Assembly: GCA_964585305.1 (NCBI GenBank)
Contig: CAZPDM010000049.1
Coordinates: forward strand, 1-31,441
Length of the DNA: 31,441 nucleotides
Origin: CAZPDM01 sp964585305
Lineage (GTDB): Bacteria; Planctomycetota; Uabimicrobiia; Uabimicrobiales; JABWCH01
Direction: 5' to 3'
Part shown: piece by piece, positions 1 to 6,723 of the stretch
Layout of the letters: each line of letters starts with the position of its first letter
Position numbering within the stretch: position 1 is the first letter of the stretch
Position numbers and translations under genes: made by a program
The notes under the pieces: model-generated
What the model was told of the DNA's origin: nothing
The model's database searches: none
What the model saw: only the letters and a program-made list of their open reading frames with translations

Positions 1-1
1 C

Positions 2-88
2 ACTACTATTCCTGAACCCGCAAGCATTCTTTTTATAGGATTTGGAATCATAAGTATTTTCTTCTCAAAACGTCATTTTCTTAAGTAA
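2..88 (+). CDS. C-terminal end of a PEP-CTERM exported protein (5' part outside window)
   Basis: Only the last 28 codons are inside the window, ending at TAA 86-88. The tail reads TTIPEPASILFIGFGIISIF followed by FSKRHFLK. It has the three parts of a PEP-CTERM sorting signal: a Pro-Glu-Pro motif, a hydrophobic helix of about 15 residues, and a short basic end. In this family the tail is recognised by an exosortase (EpsH/XrtA type), and the carrier is exported and usually linked to exopolysaccharide or biofilm matrix. Nothing can be said about the mature protein. A strong terminator starts directly after the stop, which supports a real gene end. The PEP-CTERM call is confident; the biological role is inference from the family. 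Confidence 0.8.
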   Translation, partial: TTIPEPASILFIGFGIISIFFSKRHFLK

Positions 89-90
89 AA

Positions 91-129
91 AAAAAATTGT
101 AACATAAGAAAATGTTACAAATTTTTTTT
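91..129 (+). terminator. Rho-independent terminator of the PEP-CTERM gene
   Basis: A perfect 9-bp stem (TTGTAACAT 97-105 with ATGTTACAA 112-120) encloses a 6-nt loop and is followed by a run of eight T (122-129). It lies directly after the stop codon at 88. Confidence 0.85.
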
Positions 130-551
130 GGATGAGTAGTTGCTTTGATGAGATTGTTGGCATTGAAAGACTAGAGGGAATTTTGTCAAAAATTTCGAAT
201 ATTTTTTTATATATCTATCTATATATTTTTCGAACTATACACTACATAAAGAACCAAATATTTATCTGAGTTACTAAATATTTTCTAACTCAGATAATAA
301 AATAAAAAAACTTGCTATCTTATTTTGCCTACGATTAAATTAAAATTATCATTTAGCCTATAGTTTTCTATTTTCCATTCTCGATTTTTTCCCAGATGCT
401 GTCTATATGTTAATGATTCTATTTTCATAAAAAATTCTTAAACTTAAACAATAAAAATGTAGCAAATTTTCCTATTTTAGAAAATTTAGCTATTTTGGGG
501 TTTAAAGCAAGTTTTTTGTTAACGGAATTGTTGAATTAGTTATTTTATAAG
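130..551. other. AT-rich gene-free spacer
   Basis: I see no convincing coding sequence here on either strand. It holds low-complexity A/T tracts, a perfect 12-bp inverted repeat (262-297), and a promoter-like TTGAAT-N16-TATAAT (531-558) that points straight into the tRNA terminator hairpin. No RNA family is recognised. Confidence 0.6.
262..297. repeat. Perfect 12-bp inverted repeat, 12-nt spacer
   Basis: TTATCTGAGTTA (262-273) is the exact reverse complement of TAACTCAGATAA (286-297), separated by 12 nt. No T-run follows in either direction, so it does not look like an intrinsic terminator. It could be a binding site for a dimeric protein or an RNA hairpin. Confidence 0.6.
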
Positions 552-616
552 TTATAATATATTGCAAAAAAAAACGCTATGCAAGCATAGCGGTTTTTTT
601 TGGCAATATATTATAA
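552..616 (-). terminator. Very long, near-perfect terminator hairpin of tRNA-Arg
   Basis: The core stem CGCTATGC/GCATAGCG (575-592) is flanked by an A-run and a T-run. The complementarity then continues outward through TTATAATATATTGC (552-565) and its complement GCAATATATTATAA (603-616). The arms are about 31-32 nt with only one or two interruptions. On the minus strand the core hairpin is followed by nine T, so it is a good terminator for tRNA-Arg. It would also work on the plus strand. Confidence 0.8.
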
Positions 617-651
617 AAAAAATAATTATGATTCAAGTGGGAACCAATTTA

Positions 652-725
<74 letters not shown>

Positions 726-747
726 TTATAATATATTGAATGTATAT

Positions 748-775
748 ATTATATCATTTTCTTTTAAAATTGCAA
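748..775 (-). promoter_or_regulatory. Sigma70-type promoter of tRNA-Arg
   Basis: On the minus strand, TTGCAA (-35, 775-770), a 16-nt spacer and a perfect TATAAT (-10, 753-748) lie just upstream of the tRNA. Transcription would start near 741, giving a leader of about 15 nt. The -35 TTGCAA is a palindrome, so it could in principle serve both strands. Confidence 0.75.
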
Positions 776-842
776 GAAAAAAAATAAAAATAAAATATAG
801 TTAGCTTTATTTAAATTCCTACTTTTGGAGTTTTGTTGTTTT

Positions 843-1673
843 ATGATGAAGCAAAATTTAGAAGAAATTCTTTGGAAGATTTTAGAAAATTTTTGTACAG
901 GTTTGCATATTTTTAATACTCTTTTTCAAGAGTTTGAAGAAAAAGTAAATAATTTATGTTCTGAAAAGCAAATTCCTCGAAAAGAATTAAGAGATGCTTT
1001 AACAATTGATGATTGGATTATGTTGGTTAATTTAGGAAAGTTAAAAAACTTACTCGATCAGTATTTATCTCCATTAAAAAAACTACTTCAACAACTTCGC
1101 CAGAATAGTTATTATAACCCAGAATTTAGTTGTGGTATTTTTGAAAGCCATATTTCTGATTTATATTATAATTTAGGTAGTTTGTATAGTGAAAGCTATC
1201 ATTTTAGTTCTCAAGCATTTGCTTATTTAGAACGGCCTAGTAATCCTAAAGATACTGCTTTTCTTCCTAAGAAAATTTCAGAAACTTTATTTAAAAAAAT
1301 GGAGCGGTTAAAAGAATGCTTTGCTTTTGCAAAAGAAGAATTAGAAATTCTTATTCGTCAGCATAAAGAAAAGACTATTATTCTACGTTCTCTATTTCTC
1401 TTTGGTGAAGAAATATTAAATCCTATATATGAAAATGGTTTTTCTGAATTTATCCATAAAATTTATATCCCGGATCATTTATTTGAACTTTATGTACGAG
1501 CTGCGCATAGTTTTTTATCCTCGGGTTTTCCAAAAGAAGCATTAAAAGCTGCTCATCTGGCTGCAAATCTATTAGAACTTCCAGAGTATCAATTTTCAGA
1601 AGATAGTCGCAGAAAGCTTCAGGATTTTTTTCGCCTTCATCAAAGTTATTTAGCTTCTCATAATGGAGTATAA
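843..1673 (+). CDS. Helical cytoplasmic protein of unknown function, TPR-like C-terminus
   Basis: I do not recognise a named family. The 276-residue product has no signal peptide or membrane segment and looks almost entirely alpha-helical. It is rich in Leu, Lys, Glu and Phe. Residues of roughly 215-255, around VRAAHSFLSSGFPKEALKAA, look like a tetratricopeptide hairpin, so a protein-binding role is possible. I chose ATG 843 because GGAG lies at 827-830; a TTG at 825 would place the ribosome binding site inside the gene. It stands alone, transcribed away from the tRNA, and no terminator is seen directly after it. Its base use matches the AT-rich neighbours. A function cannot be given. Confidence 0.75.
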   Translation: MMKQNLEEILWKILENFCTGLHIFNTLFQEFEEKVNNLCSEKQIPRKELRDALTIDDWIMLVNLGKLKNLLDQYLSPLKKLLQQLRQNSYYNPEFSCGIFESHISDLYYNLGSLYSESYHFSSQAFAYLERPSNPKDTAFLPKKISETLFKKMERLKECFAFAKEELEILIRQHKEKTIILRSLFLFGEEILNPIYENGFSEFIHKIYIPDHLFELYVRAAHSFLSSGFPKEALKAAHLAANLLELPEYQFSEDSRRKLQDFFRLHQSYLASHNGV

Positions 1674-1866
1674 TGTTCGACATTATTGTATAATTTTTAA
1701 GACATATTCAATATCACTAAATAAATGATAGAAAATATTGTCATTTAAAGATTTAATCATATCATTATTTAATTTTTTCTTTTTTTATATGAAAAATGGG
1801 AAAAAAGTGTCTTAATTTTAATACATTTTTGTTTTTCATAGCTTTATATTATAAATATTTAACTAT

Positions 1867-1905
1867 ATATATATCAATATATTATAAAATTGTATTGATA
1901 TATAT
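1867..1905. repeat. Perfect 13-bp inverted repeat, 13-nt loop
   Basis: ATATATATCAATA (1867-1879) pairs with TATTGATATATAT (1893-1905). It contains one copy of the 13-mer CAATATATTATAA (1875-1887), which is also found around the tRNA gene. No T-run follows. Confidence 0.55.
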
Positions 1906-1993
1906 TATTTTGGCATAATTTATGCTATCTATTCTTTTAGATCAAACACCCTATCTCAAGTAGCACCTAAAAACCTTTTTCCCACCTTGTTCG

Positions 1994-2032
1994 CAGGGTA
2001 AGCTCACCAAAGTGAGTTTACCCTGTTTTTTT
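1994..2032 (+). terminator. Strong rho-independent terminator with no obvious upstream gene
   Basis: The stem CAGGGTAAGCTCAC (1994-2007) pairs with GTGAGTTTACCCTG (2012-2025) with one G.T pair, around a 4-nt loop. It is followed by seven T (2026-2032). The nearest upstream stop is at 1673, so it may terminate that long transcript or an unannotated small RNA. Confidence 0.75.
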
Positions 2033-2058
2033 ATTTCTATTTTTTTTCTCTCTATTGT

Positions 2059-2086
2059 TTGCTTGTTTTTTTATATTTCATATAAT
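2059..2086 (+). promoter_or_regulatory. Promoter of the cystatin lipoprotein gene
   Basis: TTGCTT (2059-2064), a 16-nt spacer and a perfect TATAAT (2081-2086). It would give a leader of about 55 nt before the ATG at 2148, which has an AAGGAG at 2134-2139. Confidence 0.55.
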
Positions 2087-2147
2087 ATACTTAATTATAA
2101 TGGAAATATTTTTTAAAAAAATTGATCCTACTTAAGGAGTAAAATTT

Positions 2148-2606
2148 ATGAAATATGCTTTGATCATGCTGTTATGTGTATCAATGTTCTTTTTTGGCTG
2201 CGAAAAAGAGCAAAAACCTGTAGAAAAGCCTACCACTACTGAAACTCCAGTAATTACAGCCCCCAAAGTTGAAACTCCTACTATAGAAGCTCCAAAGGCA
2301 GAAACAATGACAAAACCTGTTATTCCTACTGCACCTATACCAGGTGGTTATCAAAAACAAGATCCATTATCTGCAGATATTCAATCTATTGCTAAAGATG
2401 CAGTTATTCTTATGCAAAAAGAAAATGCAAATTTGGTATTTGTTAAAGTACATGAAGCAGCTACTCAAGTAGTTGCTGGAACAAATTATTTTTTACGCAT
2501 AGAATTTAAAGAAAAAGATTCTACAGTTTTGTACGATATTATTTTGTATGAAACTTTGCCGCCAGCAAAAGAGAAGAGCTTAACAAGATTTGAAAAATTG
2601 AAATAA
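2148..2606 (+). CDS. Lipoprotein with a stefin-type cystatin domain (putative cysteine protease inhibitor)
   Basis: 152 residues. A lipoprotein signal runs from residue 1 to Cys18 (hydrophobic stretch ending FFFGC). A Pro/Thr/Glu-rich linker follows (about 20-62), then a domain of about 90 residues that reads like a type 1 cystatin (stefin). Seen: the N-terminal IPGG (64-67), a long helix with ADIQSIAKDA, the inhibitory first hairpin QVVAG (107-111) inside TQVVAGTNYFLRIEF, and an LP pair (137-138) where stefins have their second loop. In the family these three elements form the wedge that blocks papain-like proteases. No stefin disulfides are expected and none are seen. Inference: a membrane-anchored inhibitor facing the periplasm or outside. 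AAGGAG lies 8 nt before the ATG, and a terminator follows the gene. Confidence 0.85.
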   Translation: MKYALIMLLCVSMFFFGCEKEQKPVEKPTTTETPVITAPKVETPTIEAPKAETMTKPVIPTAPIPGGYQKQDPLSADIQSIAKDAVILMQKENANLVFVKVHEAATQVVAGTNYFLRIEFKEKDSTVLYDIILYETLPPAKEKSLTRFEKLK

Positions 2607-2620
2607 TGAGAAGTTTTTAA

Positions 2621-2650
2621 AAAAGCTTCACCTACTTAGGTGAGGCTTTA
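2621..2650 (+). terminator. Terminator after the cystatin gene
   Basis: An 11-bp stem (2623-2633 with 2638-2648, one T.G pair) with loop ACTT. The T-run is short, so termination may be incomplete. Confidence 0.6.
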
Positions 2651-2686
2651 AAATTTGCTTGAAATTGTCAAATGCAAATTTAAATA
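2651..2686 (+). promoter_or_regulatory. trxB: Possible trxB promoter with overlapping inverted repeat
   Basis: TTGAAA (2659-2664), N16 and TAAATA (2681-2686) form a weak promoter candidate. It is nested in an 8-bp perfect inverted repeat, AAATTTGC (2651-2658) and GCAAATTT (2674-2681). The repeat could be an operator. Both elements are weak by themselves. Confidence 0.3.
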
Positions 2687-2708
2687 AAATTTGTTAGGGA
2701 AAAACGTT

Positions 2709-3722
2709 ATGGAAAATACTCGACATGTTCAATTGCTTATACTAGGTTCTGGTTGTTCTGGTCATACAGCAGCTATTTATGCAGCGCGTGCAGGTCTAAA
2801 TCCTGTAATTTTAGAAGGACATGAATCTGGTGGGCAGCTTTCTTTAACTTCTGTTGTAGAAAATTATCCAGGATTTCCTGAAGGAATAAATGGGTATGAT
2901 TTAATTGAAAATATGAAGGCACAAGCTACTCGTTTTGGTGCAGAGTATATTGCTGAAAGTGCGATTTCTGTAGATTTATCCAAACGTCCTTTTAATATTA
3001 TTACTGATGGGGAAATTATATTCTTAGCAGAATCCTTAATTATTGCAACAGGTGCGAGGGCCCGTTTATTAGGCATTCCAGGAGAAAAAGAACTTTTTGG
3101 ACATGGCGTTTCTTCTTGTGCAACCTGCGATGGGGCTTTTTATAAAGATAAAATTGTCGTTGTAACAGGTGGTGGTGATACTGCTATGGAAGATAGTCTA
3201 TTTTTGACACGTTTTGCTAAAGAGGTTCATGTTATTCATCGACGTGATGCTTTTAGAGCATCAAAAATTATGCAACAGCGAGTTTTAGGACATCCCAAAA
3301 TCAAAGTACATTGGAACTCTGAAATTATGGAAATCATTGGACAAAATCATAAAGTACGTTCCATAAAACTTGCCTATCATCCACAGGGAAAGCCCTTTGA
3401 TCGCATTAAAGATGCTGGCTCTTTAGAAAAATCTGGAGTTACTGTAAGCGATTTTGAATGTGATGGTGTTTTTTTAGCAATTGGGCATATTCCCAATGTT
3501 GAATTTCTTAAAGGTCAGTTGCCTACAAATGCTGAAGGTTATCTAGTTCCCAAAGTTTTGGAAAATGGCTGTGCAACTTGTGATGTTTTTAGCCATATAC
3601 CAGGTGTATTTTTGGCCGGAGATGTTGTTGATTGGTATTTCCAGCAAGCTGTAACTGCGGCGGGTATGGGGTGTAAAGCTGCCATGGCTGCTGAAGAATT
3701 TTTGGCGGAAGAAAAAAAATAG
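2709..3722 (+). CDS. trxB: Thioredoxin reductase (NADPH)
   Basis: This cytoplasmic flavoenzyme passes electrons from NADPH through FAD and a redox disulfide to thioredoxin. The product has 337 residues, close to the usual 310-340. Seen: the FAD-binding GSGCSG (13-18), the redox-active CATCDG with Cys137 and Cys140, the NADPH-binding GGGDTAMED (154-162), an HRRDAFRAS motif, and the C-terminal FAD motif near GVFLAGDVVD. ATG 2709 is chosen because AGGGA lies about 10 nt upstream; an in-frame TTG at 2691 would sit before that site. The gene is monocistronic and convergent with the V4R-like operon, with a shared bidirectional terminator. No thioredoxin gene lies beside it. Confidence 0.96.
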   Translation: MENTRHVQLLILGSGCSGHTAAIYAARAGLNPVILEGHESGGQLSLTSVVENYPGFPEGINGYDLIENMKAQATRFGAEYIAESAISVDLSKRPFNIITDGEIIFLAESLIIATGARARLLGIPGEKELFGHGVSSCATCDGAFYKDKIVVVTGGGDTAMEDSLFLTRFAKEVHVIHRRDAFRASKIMQQRVLGHPKIKVHWNSEIMEIIGQNHKVRSIKLAYHPQGKPFDRIKDAGSLEKSGVTVSDFECDGVFLAIGHIPNVEFLKGQLPTNAEGYLVPKVLENGCATCDVFSHIPGVFLAGDVVDWYFQQAVTAAGMGCKAAMAAEEFLAEEKK

Positions 3723-3741
3723 TCACTGTTATTAAACAAAA

Positions 3742-3768
3742 AAAAAGCCAGCAAAACGCTGGCTTTTT
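3742..3768. terminator. Bidirectional terminator between trxB and the desulfurase/V4R-like operon
   Basis: A perfect stem AAAAAGCCAGC/GCTGGCTTTTT (core 3747-3752 with 3758-3763) around the loop AAAAC. A-run and T-run flanks allow it to stop both the plus-strand trxB and the minus-strand operon. Confidence 0.9.
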
Positions 3769-3780
3769 CGTATACTAAAA

Positions 3781-4362
3781 TTAAGCTTTTGTTACAACAA
3801 ATTCACCGTATTGATCGCCTACTTCAATACCTTTAGTTTGTTCGCATTGGAATTTACCAAATCCATTAGGATAAGGTTCTCCATACGCAATATCAAAGAA
3901 GGCTCTTGATATACCTTTAAGCATGAAAGCAAAATGTTTTTTAGTTTTTTCATCCATTTCATAATAGTTGTAAGCACGTACTACCATTTTTTCTCCAGGG
4001 ATAAGTTCTACGATTTCAGAATCTGCCCATCCCCAGGCTGTAAAGACTGCATAAGCTCCATGCAATATGTCTTCAGGTGCTTTTTCAACCATAGGCATAA
4101 TAACAGATTTAAATTCATCAGAATTGATAATGCCCCAGCCAGTATGATAGCCACATTCACTGCCAGCGTTTTCTAAAAGACCTGCTGCAGAATCATAAAG
4201 GTCTTCCCCAGCTTTTTCTAAGATTTTTTGAGAAAAAAGATTCCAAAATTTGCTTGGAAATTGATTGATTAACACGCCAAAAGCAGGGATCAAGCCGTCT
4301 TGATTGCCACGAACTTTTATTTTTGATAAAGCTTCGATTGCTTTTTTTCTATCTATTGCCAT
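3781..4362 (-). CDS. V4R-like putative ligand-binding protein (paralogue 1)
   Basis: 193 residues, soluble, no signal peptide. The pattern recalls V4R (4-vinyl reductase-like) small-molecule-binding domains: a helical N-terminal half with CGYHTGWG (70-77), a central strand block GAYAVFTAWGWADSEIVELI and VVRAYNYYE (about 102-135), then a helix and the tail FQCEQTKGIEVGDQYGEF. The last 23 residues align without gaps to the tail of the upstream gene product, and both end in TKA, so the two are paralogues. In the ungapped tail alignment, Gly stands where I expect V4R proteins to carry a metal-binding Cys pair. AGGAG lies 6-7 nt before the ATG. It is the last gene of the operon, 9 nt after its paralogue. 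The ligand is unknown. Confidence 0.55.
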   Translation of the reverse strand: MAIDRKKAIEALSKIKVRGNQDGLIPAFGVLINQFPSKFWNLFSQKILEKAGEDLYDSAAGLLENAGSECGYHTGWGIINSDEFKSVIMPMVEKAPEDILHGAYAVFTAWGWADSEIVELIPGEKMVVRAYNYYEMDEKTKKHFAFMLKGISRAFFDIAYGEPYPNGFGKFQCEQTKGIEVGDQYGEFVVTKA

Positions 4363-4371
4363 GATTGTCTC

Positions 4372-4887
4372 CTATGCTTTTGTGATCTTGAATTGTGATG
4401 TGCTTGCACCACAAACAATGCTTTGAGTTTCTTCTACTTTAAAGCTATGTACAGCATTTCCACTAGCAGCGGAAGCCACCGCATCCAGATAGCCTTGGCC
4501 AATATAATTTATTGCATGGTCGGTTTGGCCAAATTTTTTAACCCATCCTTCATCTATATGAGAATGGATCATTTCAGCACTTCCTTGGTTGCCATCAAAG
4601 GATATTTTAATTTTGCCAAGCCCTGTAAATAAAGAATATTCTTCTGCAATTGCTAATTTATCAGCAATATTTGCAACGTTATGTTCTTGAAAATATTTTT
4701 GTAATATAGGATATGCTGTTTCAGCAAAGGCATTTCGTAGTTGAGTTGGGCCATCTAAATCTTTAGCATCGTCAGCTAACTGAGAAAAAAGTACAGCATA
4801 ATGATGGCAATGTAGTACATAAGCTTCACCATTTGTATAATGGCGATTTTGTTTGGGATCAAATTCCTGCTTAATTTGCAGACTCAT
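4372..4887 (-). CDS. V4R-like putative ligand-binding protein (paralogue 2)
   Basis: 171 residues, soluble. The N-terminus has a striking His/Cys cluster, HCHHY (26-30), inside NGEAYVLHCHHYAVLF, a possible metal or cofactor site. The middle contains GLGKIKISF (89-97), equivalent to the GWGWADSEI block of the neighbouring paralogue. The tail FKVEETQSIVCGASTSQF (about 149-166) ends KITKA. A single Cys159 lies in the position region where V4R domains usually have Cys. AAGGAG is 8 nt before the ATG. It sits between the 62-residue protein and paralogue 1 in one operon with a cysteine desulfurase, so a role in sensing or carrying a sulfur-linked compound is possible but unproven. Confidence 0.55.
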   Translation of the reverse strand: MSLQIKQEFDPKQNRHYTNGEAYVLHCHHYAVLFSQLADDAKDLDGPTQLRNAFAETAYPILQKYFQEHNVANIADKLAIAEEYSLFTGLGKIKISFDGNQGSAEMIHSHIDEGWVKKFGQTDHAINYIGQGYLDAVASAASGNAVHSFKVEETQSIVCGASTSQFKITKA

Positions 4888-4913
4888 TTATCATTCTCCT
4901 TTACAACAGAAAT

Positions 4914-5102
4914 TTATTTTTTTCCTAACTCTTTTTGTATTTTTGCCAACGCATTTTCAAATTTTTGTACATATTCTGGAGAATCTGGAACAGCTCTGGC
5001 TTTTTGTAATGGAGTTAGTGTTAACATTGCAAGTCTCATTTGTGCAACAAGACCGCCCATTTTTTTTGCTCTATCGTAAATAGATTCTAATTGTTTTCCC
5101 AT
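4914..5102 (-). CDS. Small helical protein of unknown function (62 aa)
   Basis: A 62-residue, Lys-rich protein that is probably two helices separated by a Pro-containing turn near residues 30-42 (TPLQKARAVPDSPEY). It has no Cys, no signal peptide and no membrane segment. AGGAG lies about 10 nt before the ATG. The spacing to the gene before (30 nt) and after (26 nt) fits translation as part of the operon, which is the main support for it being real. It may be a subunit or adaptor for the V4R-like pair; I do not recognise a family. Confidence 0.6.
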   Translation of the reverse strand: MGKQLESIYDRAKKMGGLVAQMRLAMLTLTPLQKARAVPDSPEYVQKFENALAKIQKELGKK

Positions 5103-5132
5103 AACTATTTTACTCCTAAATAAACAATAAAA

Positions 5133-5423
5133 TTAAGATTGAAATTTTTCTATGCGTGATAATAAAGTTGCCAAGTTTTCTTTTGGGTTCTTTTTTTCGA
5201 GAATAACTTTAGCAACAGTACTGCCTTCTATGCCTTGAATGATGTATTTCCCAAGAGCTAAAATTTTAAAAAATGGTTTGGGAAAATCGGCATAATAATC
5301 TAATTCCCCTTCTTCACCCAAATAATAGATGAATTTTTTTGTTATAGGGGAGATAAAAAAAATTTCATGTGATAATTCTGAATCTAAACAATCTTCCAAA
5401 TCTTTAACATTGATAACTTGCAT
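5133..5423 (-). CDS. Small protein of unknown function (96 aa)
   Basis: The reading frame is open further upstream, into the desulfurase gene. ATG 5423 is preferred because it begins 25 nt after the desulfurase stop and follows an AAGG-containing leader. The product is 96 residues with alternating strands and helices. It contains SHEIFFISPITKKFIYYLGE and ends with LATLLSRIEKFQS. It has two acidic patches and no recognisable catalytic motif. It is second in the operon, directly behind the cysteine desulfurase, so a partner role (sulfur acceptor or regulator) is conceivable. However, the only Cys is in EDCLD near the N-terminus. Confidence 0.55.
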   Translation of the reverse strand: MQVINVKDLEDCLDSELSHEIFFISPITKKFIYYLGEEGELDYYADFPKPFFKILALGKYIIQGIEGSTVAKVILEKKNPKENLATLLSRIEKFQS

Positions 5424-5448
5424 TTTTGCAATTACCTTTTTTTGAAGA

Positions 5449-6588
5449 TTAGCATCTCTTTGCTTGATAAATAGATTGAATTGCTTGAACAAAAGCCTCT
5501 GCCTCAAGTTGTGTTGTGTAGAATGATGGACTAACCCGAACGCATCCATTAGGATACGAATCCATAGCTTTATGAATAAGTGGTGCGCAATGCAATCCAC
5601 TGCGAACGACTATCTCAAAAGATTGTTCTAGAATATATCCAACTTCAGAAGGATTAACATCTTTTAAGTTAAAAGAAAAAATTGAGGAAGAATATTCATC
5701 ATTACCATATATGATAATATTTGGAAGCATTTTTAAGGCTTGCCATATATACTTTACAATCTGGCGTTTTTTACTAGCGATTGTGGTAATTCCAATTTTT
5801 TCAAGGAAAGATATGCCTGCTTCTAAAGAGACAATACCAGGAATATTTTGAGTCCCAGCTTCATAATAAGTAGGACGGTTTGTAGGTTGGTACAATAATT
5901 CACTATAACTGCCTGTTCCACCCGTTTTTAACGGCAAAATTTCTAAACCTTCTTTTATATATATTCCACCAATTCCAGGAATTCCATAAAGGGATTTATG
6001 CCCTGTGAATGCAAGAATATCTATGTTGTCTTGCTCAACATCAATAATACAATCTCCCGCAGATTGGGAGGCATCTACAACAACAATAATTCCTAAAGAA
6101 TGTAATACTTTCGATATGTTCTTTATATCAAGATATGTTCCTGTAACATTTGAACATTGGTTAAGAACAGCAACTTTAGTATGAGGTTGTACAGCAGAGA
6201 TTATTTTAGAAGGAGTAATACAACCTGATGTATCACAATCCACAATTGTTAAATCAATAATCGCTTTTTTTTCCAATAATTTTAACGGTCGAAGTACAGA
6301 ATTATGCTCTCTTGCAGTTGTAATAACATGGGATTTTTTTAAATTAAGCCCATTTATGGCAAGGTTTAGAGATTCTGTACTGCCAGAAGTAAAGATAAGA
6401 TTATTAGGATTAGTGATATTAAAAAAGGAAGCAATTTTTTTCCGGGAAGAAGAAATACAATCTGTTTTTATATTGGAAACTGTATTGCGTAAGCTATATC
6501 CAGGAAAATTTGTTAAACAAGAATGAACAACATCTATTACTTCTTGTGGTTTAGGATAAGTTGTTGCTGCATTATTTAAATAAATCAT
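5449..6588 (-). CDS. Cysteine desulfurase family protein (class V aminotransferase fold)
   Basis: A PLP enzyme that removes sulfur (or selenium) from cysteine as a persulfide. 379 residues, normal for the SufS/Csd-like branch. Seen: the N-terminal IYLNNAATT, TSGSTESLN (68-76), His95 in AREH, the PLP aspartate in VDASQSAG (171-178), the Schiff-base Lys198 in FTGHKSLYG, and the persulfide Cys334 in RSGLHCAP, followed by GCVRVSPSFYTT near the end. The overall look is the family that stands apart from the SUF and ISC operons. No sufE, sufBCD, iscU or selD gene is next to it. It is the first gene of the operon. Its start has no clear Shine-Dalgarno sequence (a C-run precedes the ATG). The natural sulfur acceptor is not evident. 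Confidence 0.9.
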   Translation of the reverse strand: MIYLNNAATTYPKPQEVIDVVHSCLTNFPGYSLRNTVSNIKTDCISSSRKKIASFFNITNPNNLIFTSGSTESLNLAINGLNLKKSHVITTAREHNSVLRPLKLLEKKAIIDLTIVDCDTSGCITPSKIISAVQPHTKVAVLNQCSNVTGTYLDIKNISKVLHSLGIIVVVDASQSAGDCIIDVEQDNIDILAFTGHKSLYGIPGIGGIYIKEGLEILPLKTGGTGSYSELLYQPTNRPTYYEAGTQNIPGIVSLEAGISFLEKIGITTIASKKRQIVKYIWQALKMLPNIIIYGNDEYSSSIFSFNLKDVNPSEVGYILEQSFEIVVRSGLHCAPLIHKAMDSYPNGCVRVSPSFYTTQLEAEAFVQAIQSIYQAKRC

Positions 6589-6723
6589 TAGGGGGAAAAC
6601 CTAACTTATATTTTATAGATTGTAAAATCGAACTAATTTAATAGTTTCTCATAAAAAAAAATCTATTCAAGAAAAAAATATTTTTTTTTCTTTCTTTAAA
6701 ATTTATTGTTCCTTAAAAAAGCC

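Larger units (their letters stand above)
1674..2058. other. Gene-free spacer with two hairpins; possible small RNA
   Basis: No coding sequence is seen. The region holds a 13-bp inverted repeat (1867-1905) and a strong plus-strand terminator (1994-2032) that lies 320 nt after the nearest stop codon. That leaves room for an unannotated transcript of about 100 nt between roughly 1920 and 2032. The stretch 1945-1993 is less AT-rich than its surroundings. I could not match it to 4.5S, 6S, tmRNA or RNase P RNA. Confidence 0.4.

Noticed and set aside
531..558. Plus-strand TTGAAT-N16-TATAAT promoter
   Set aside because: It would run directly into the terminator hairpin at 566-602 and serve no gene; its TATAAT is part of the repeated 13-mer and is probably a by-product of the terminator arm.
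1450..1683. A 77-codon minus-strand open frame overlapping the end of the 843-1673 gene
   Set aside because: It overlaps a longer gene with a ribosome binding site and has no ribosome binding site or similarity of its own; long antisense frames are common in such sequence.
1925..2032. 4.5S (SRP) RNA, because of the GCAGGGTAAGCTC string
   Set aside because: The conserved SRP tetraloop domain is absent; the string is only the left arm of the terminator stem.
3781..4362. L-2-amino-thiazoline-4-carboxylate hydrolase-like assignment
   Set aside because: Considered because of the nearby cysteine chemistry, but the strand pattern and paired tails fit a V4R-like domain better, and I saw no clear hydrolase motif.
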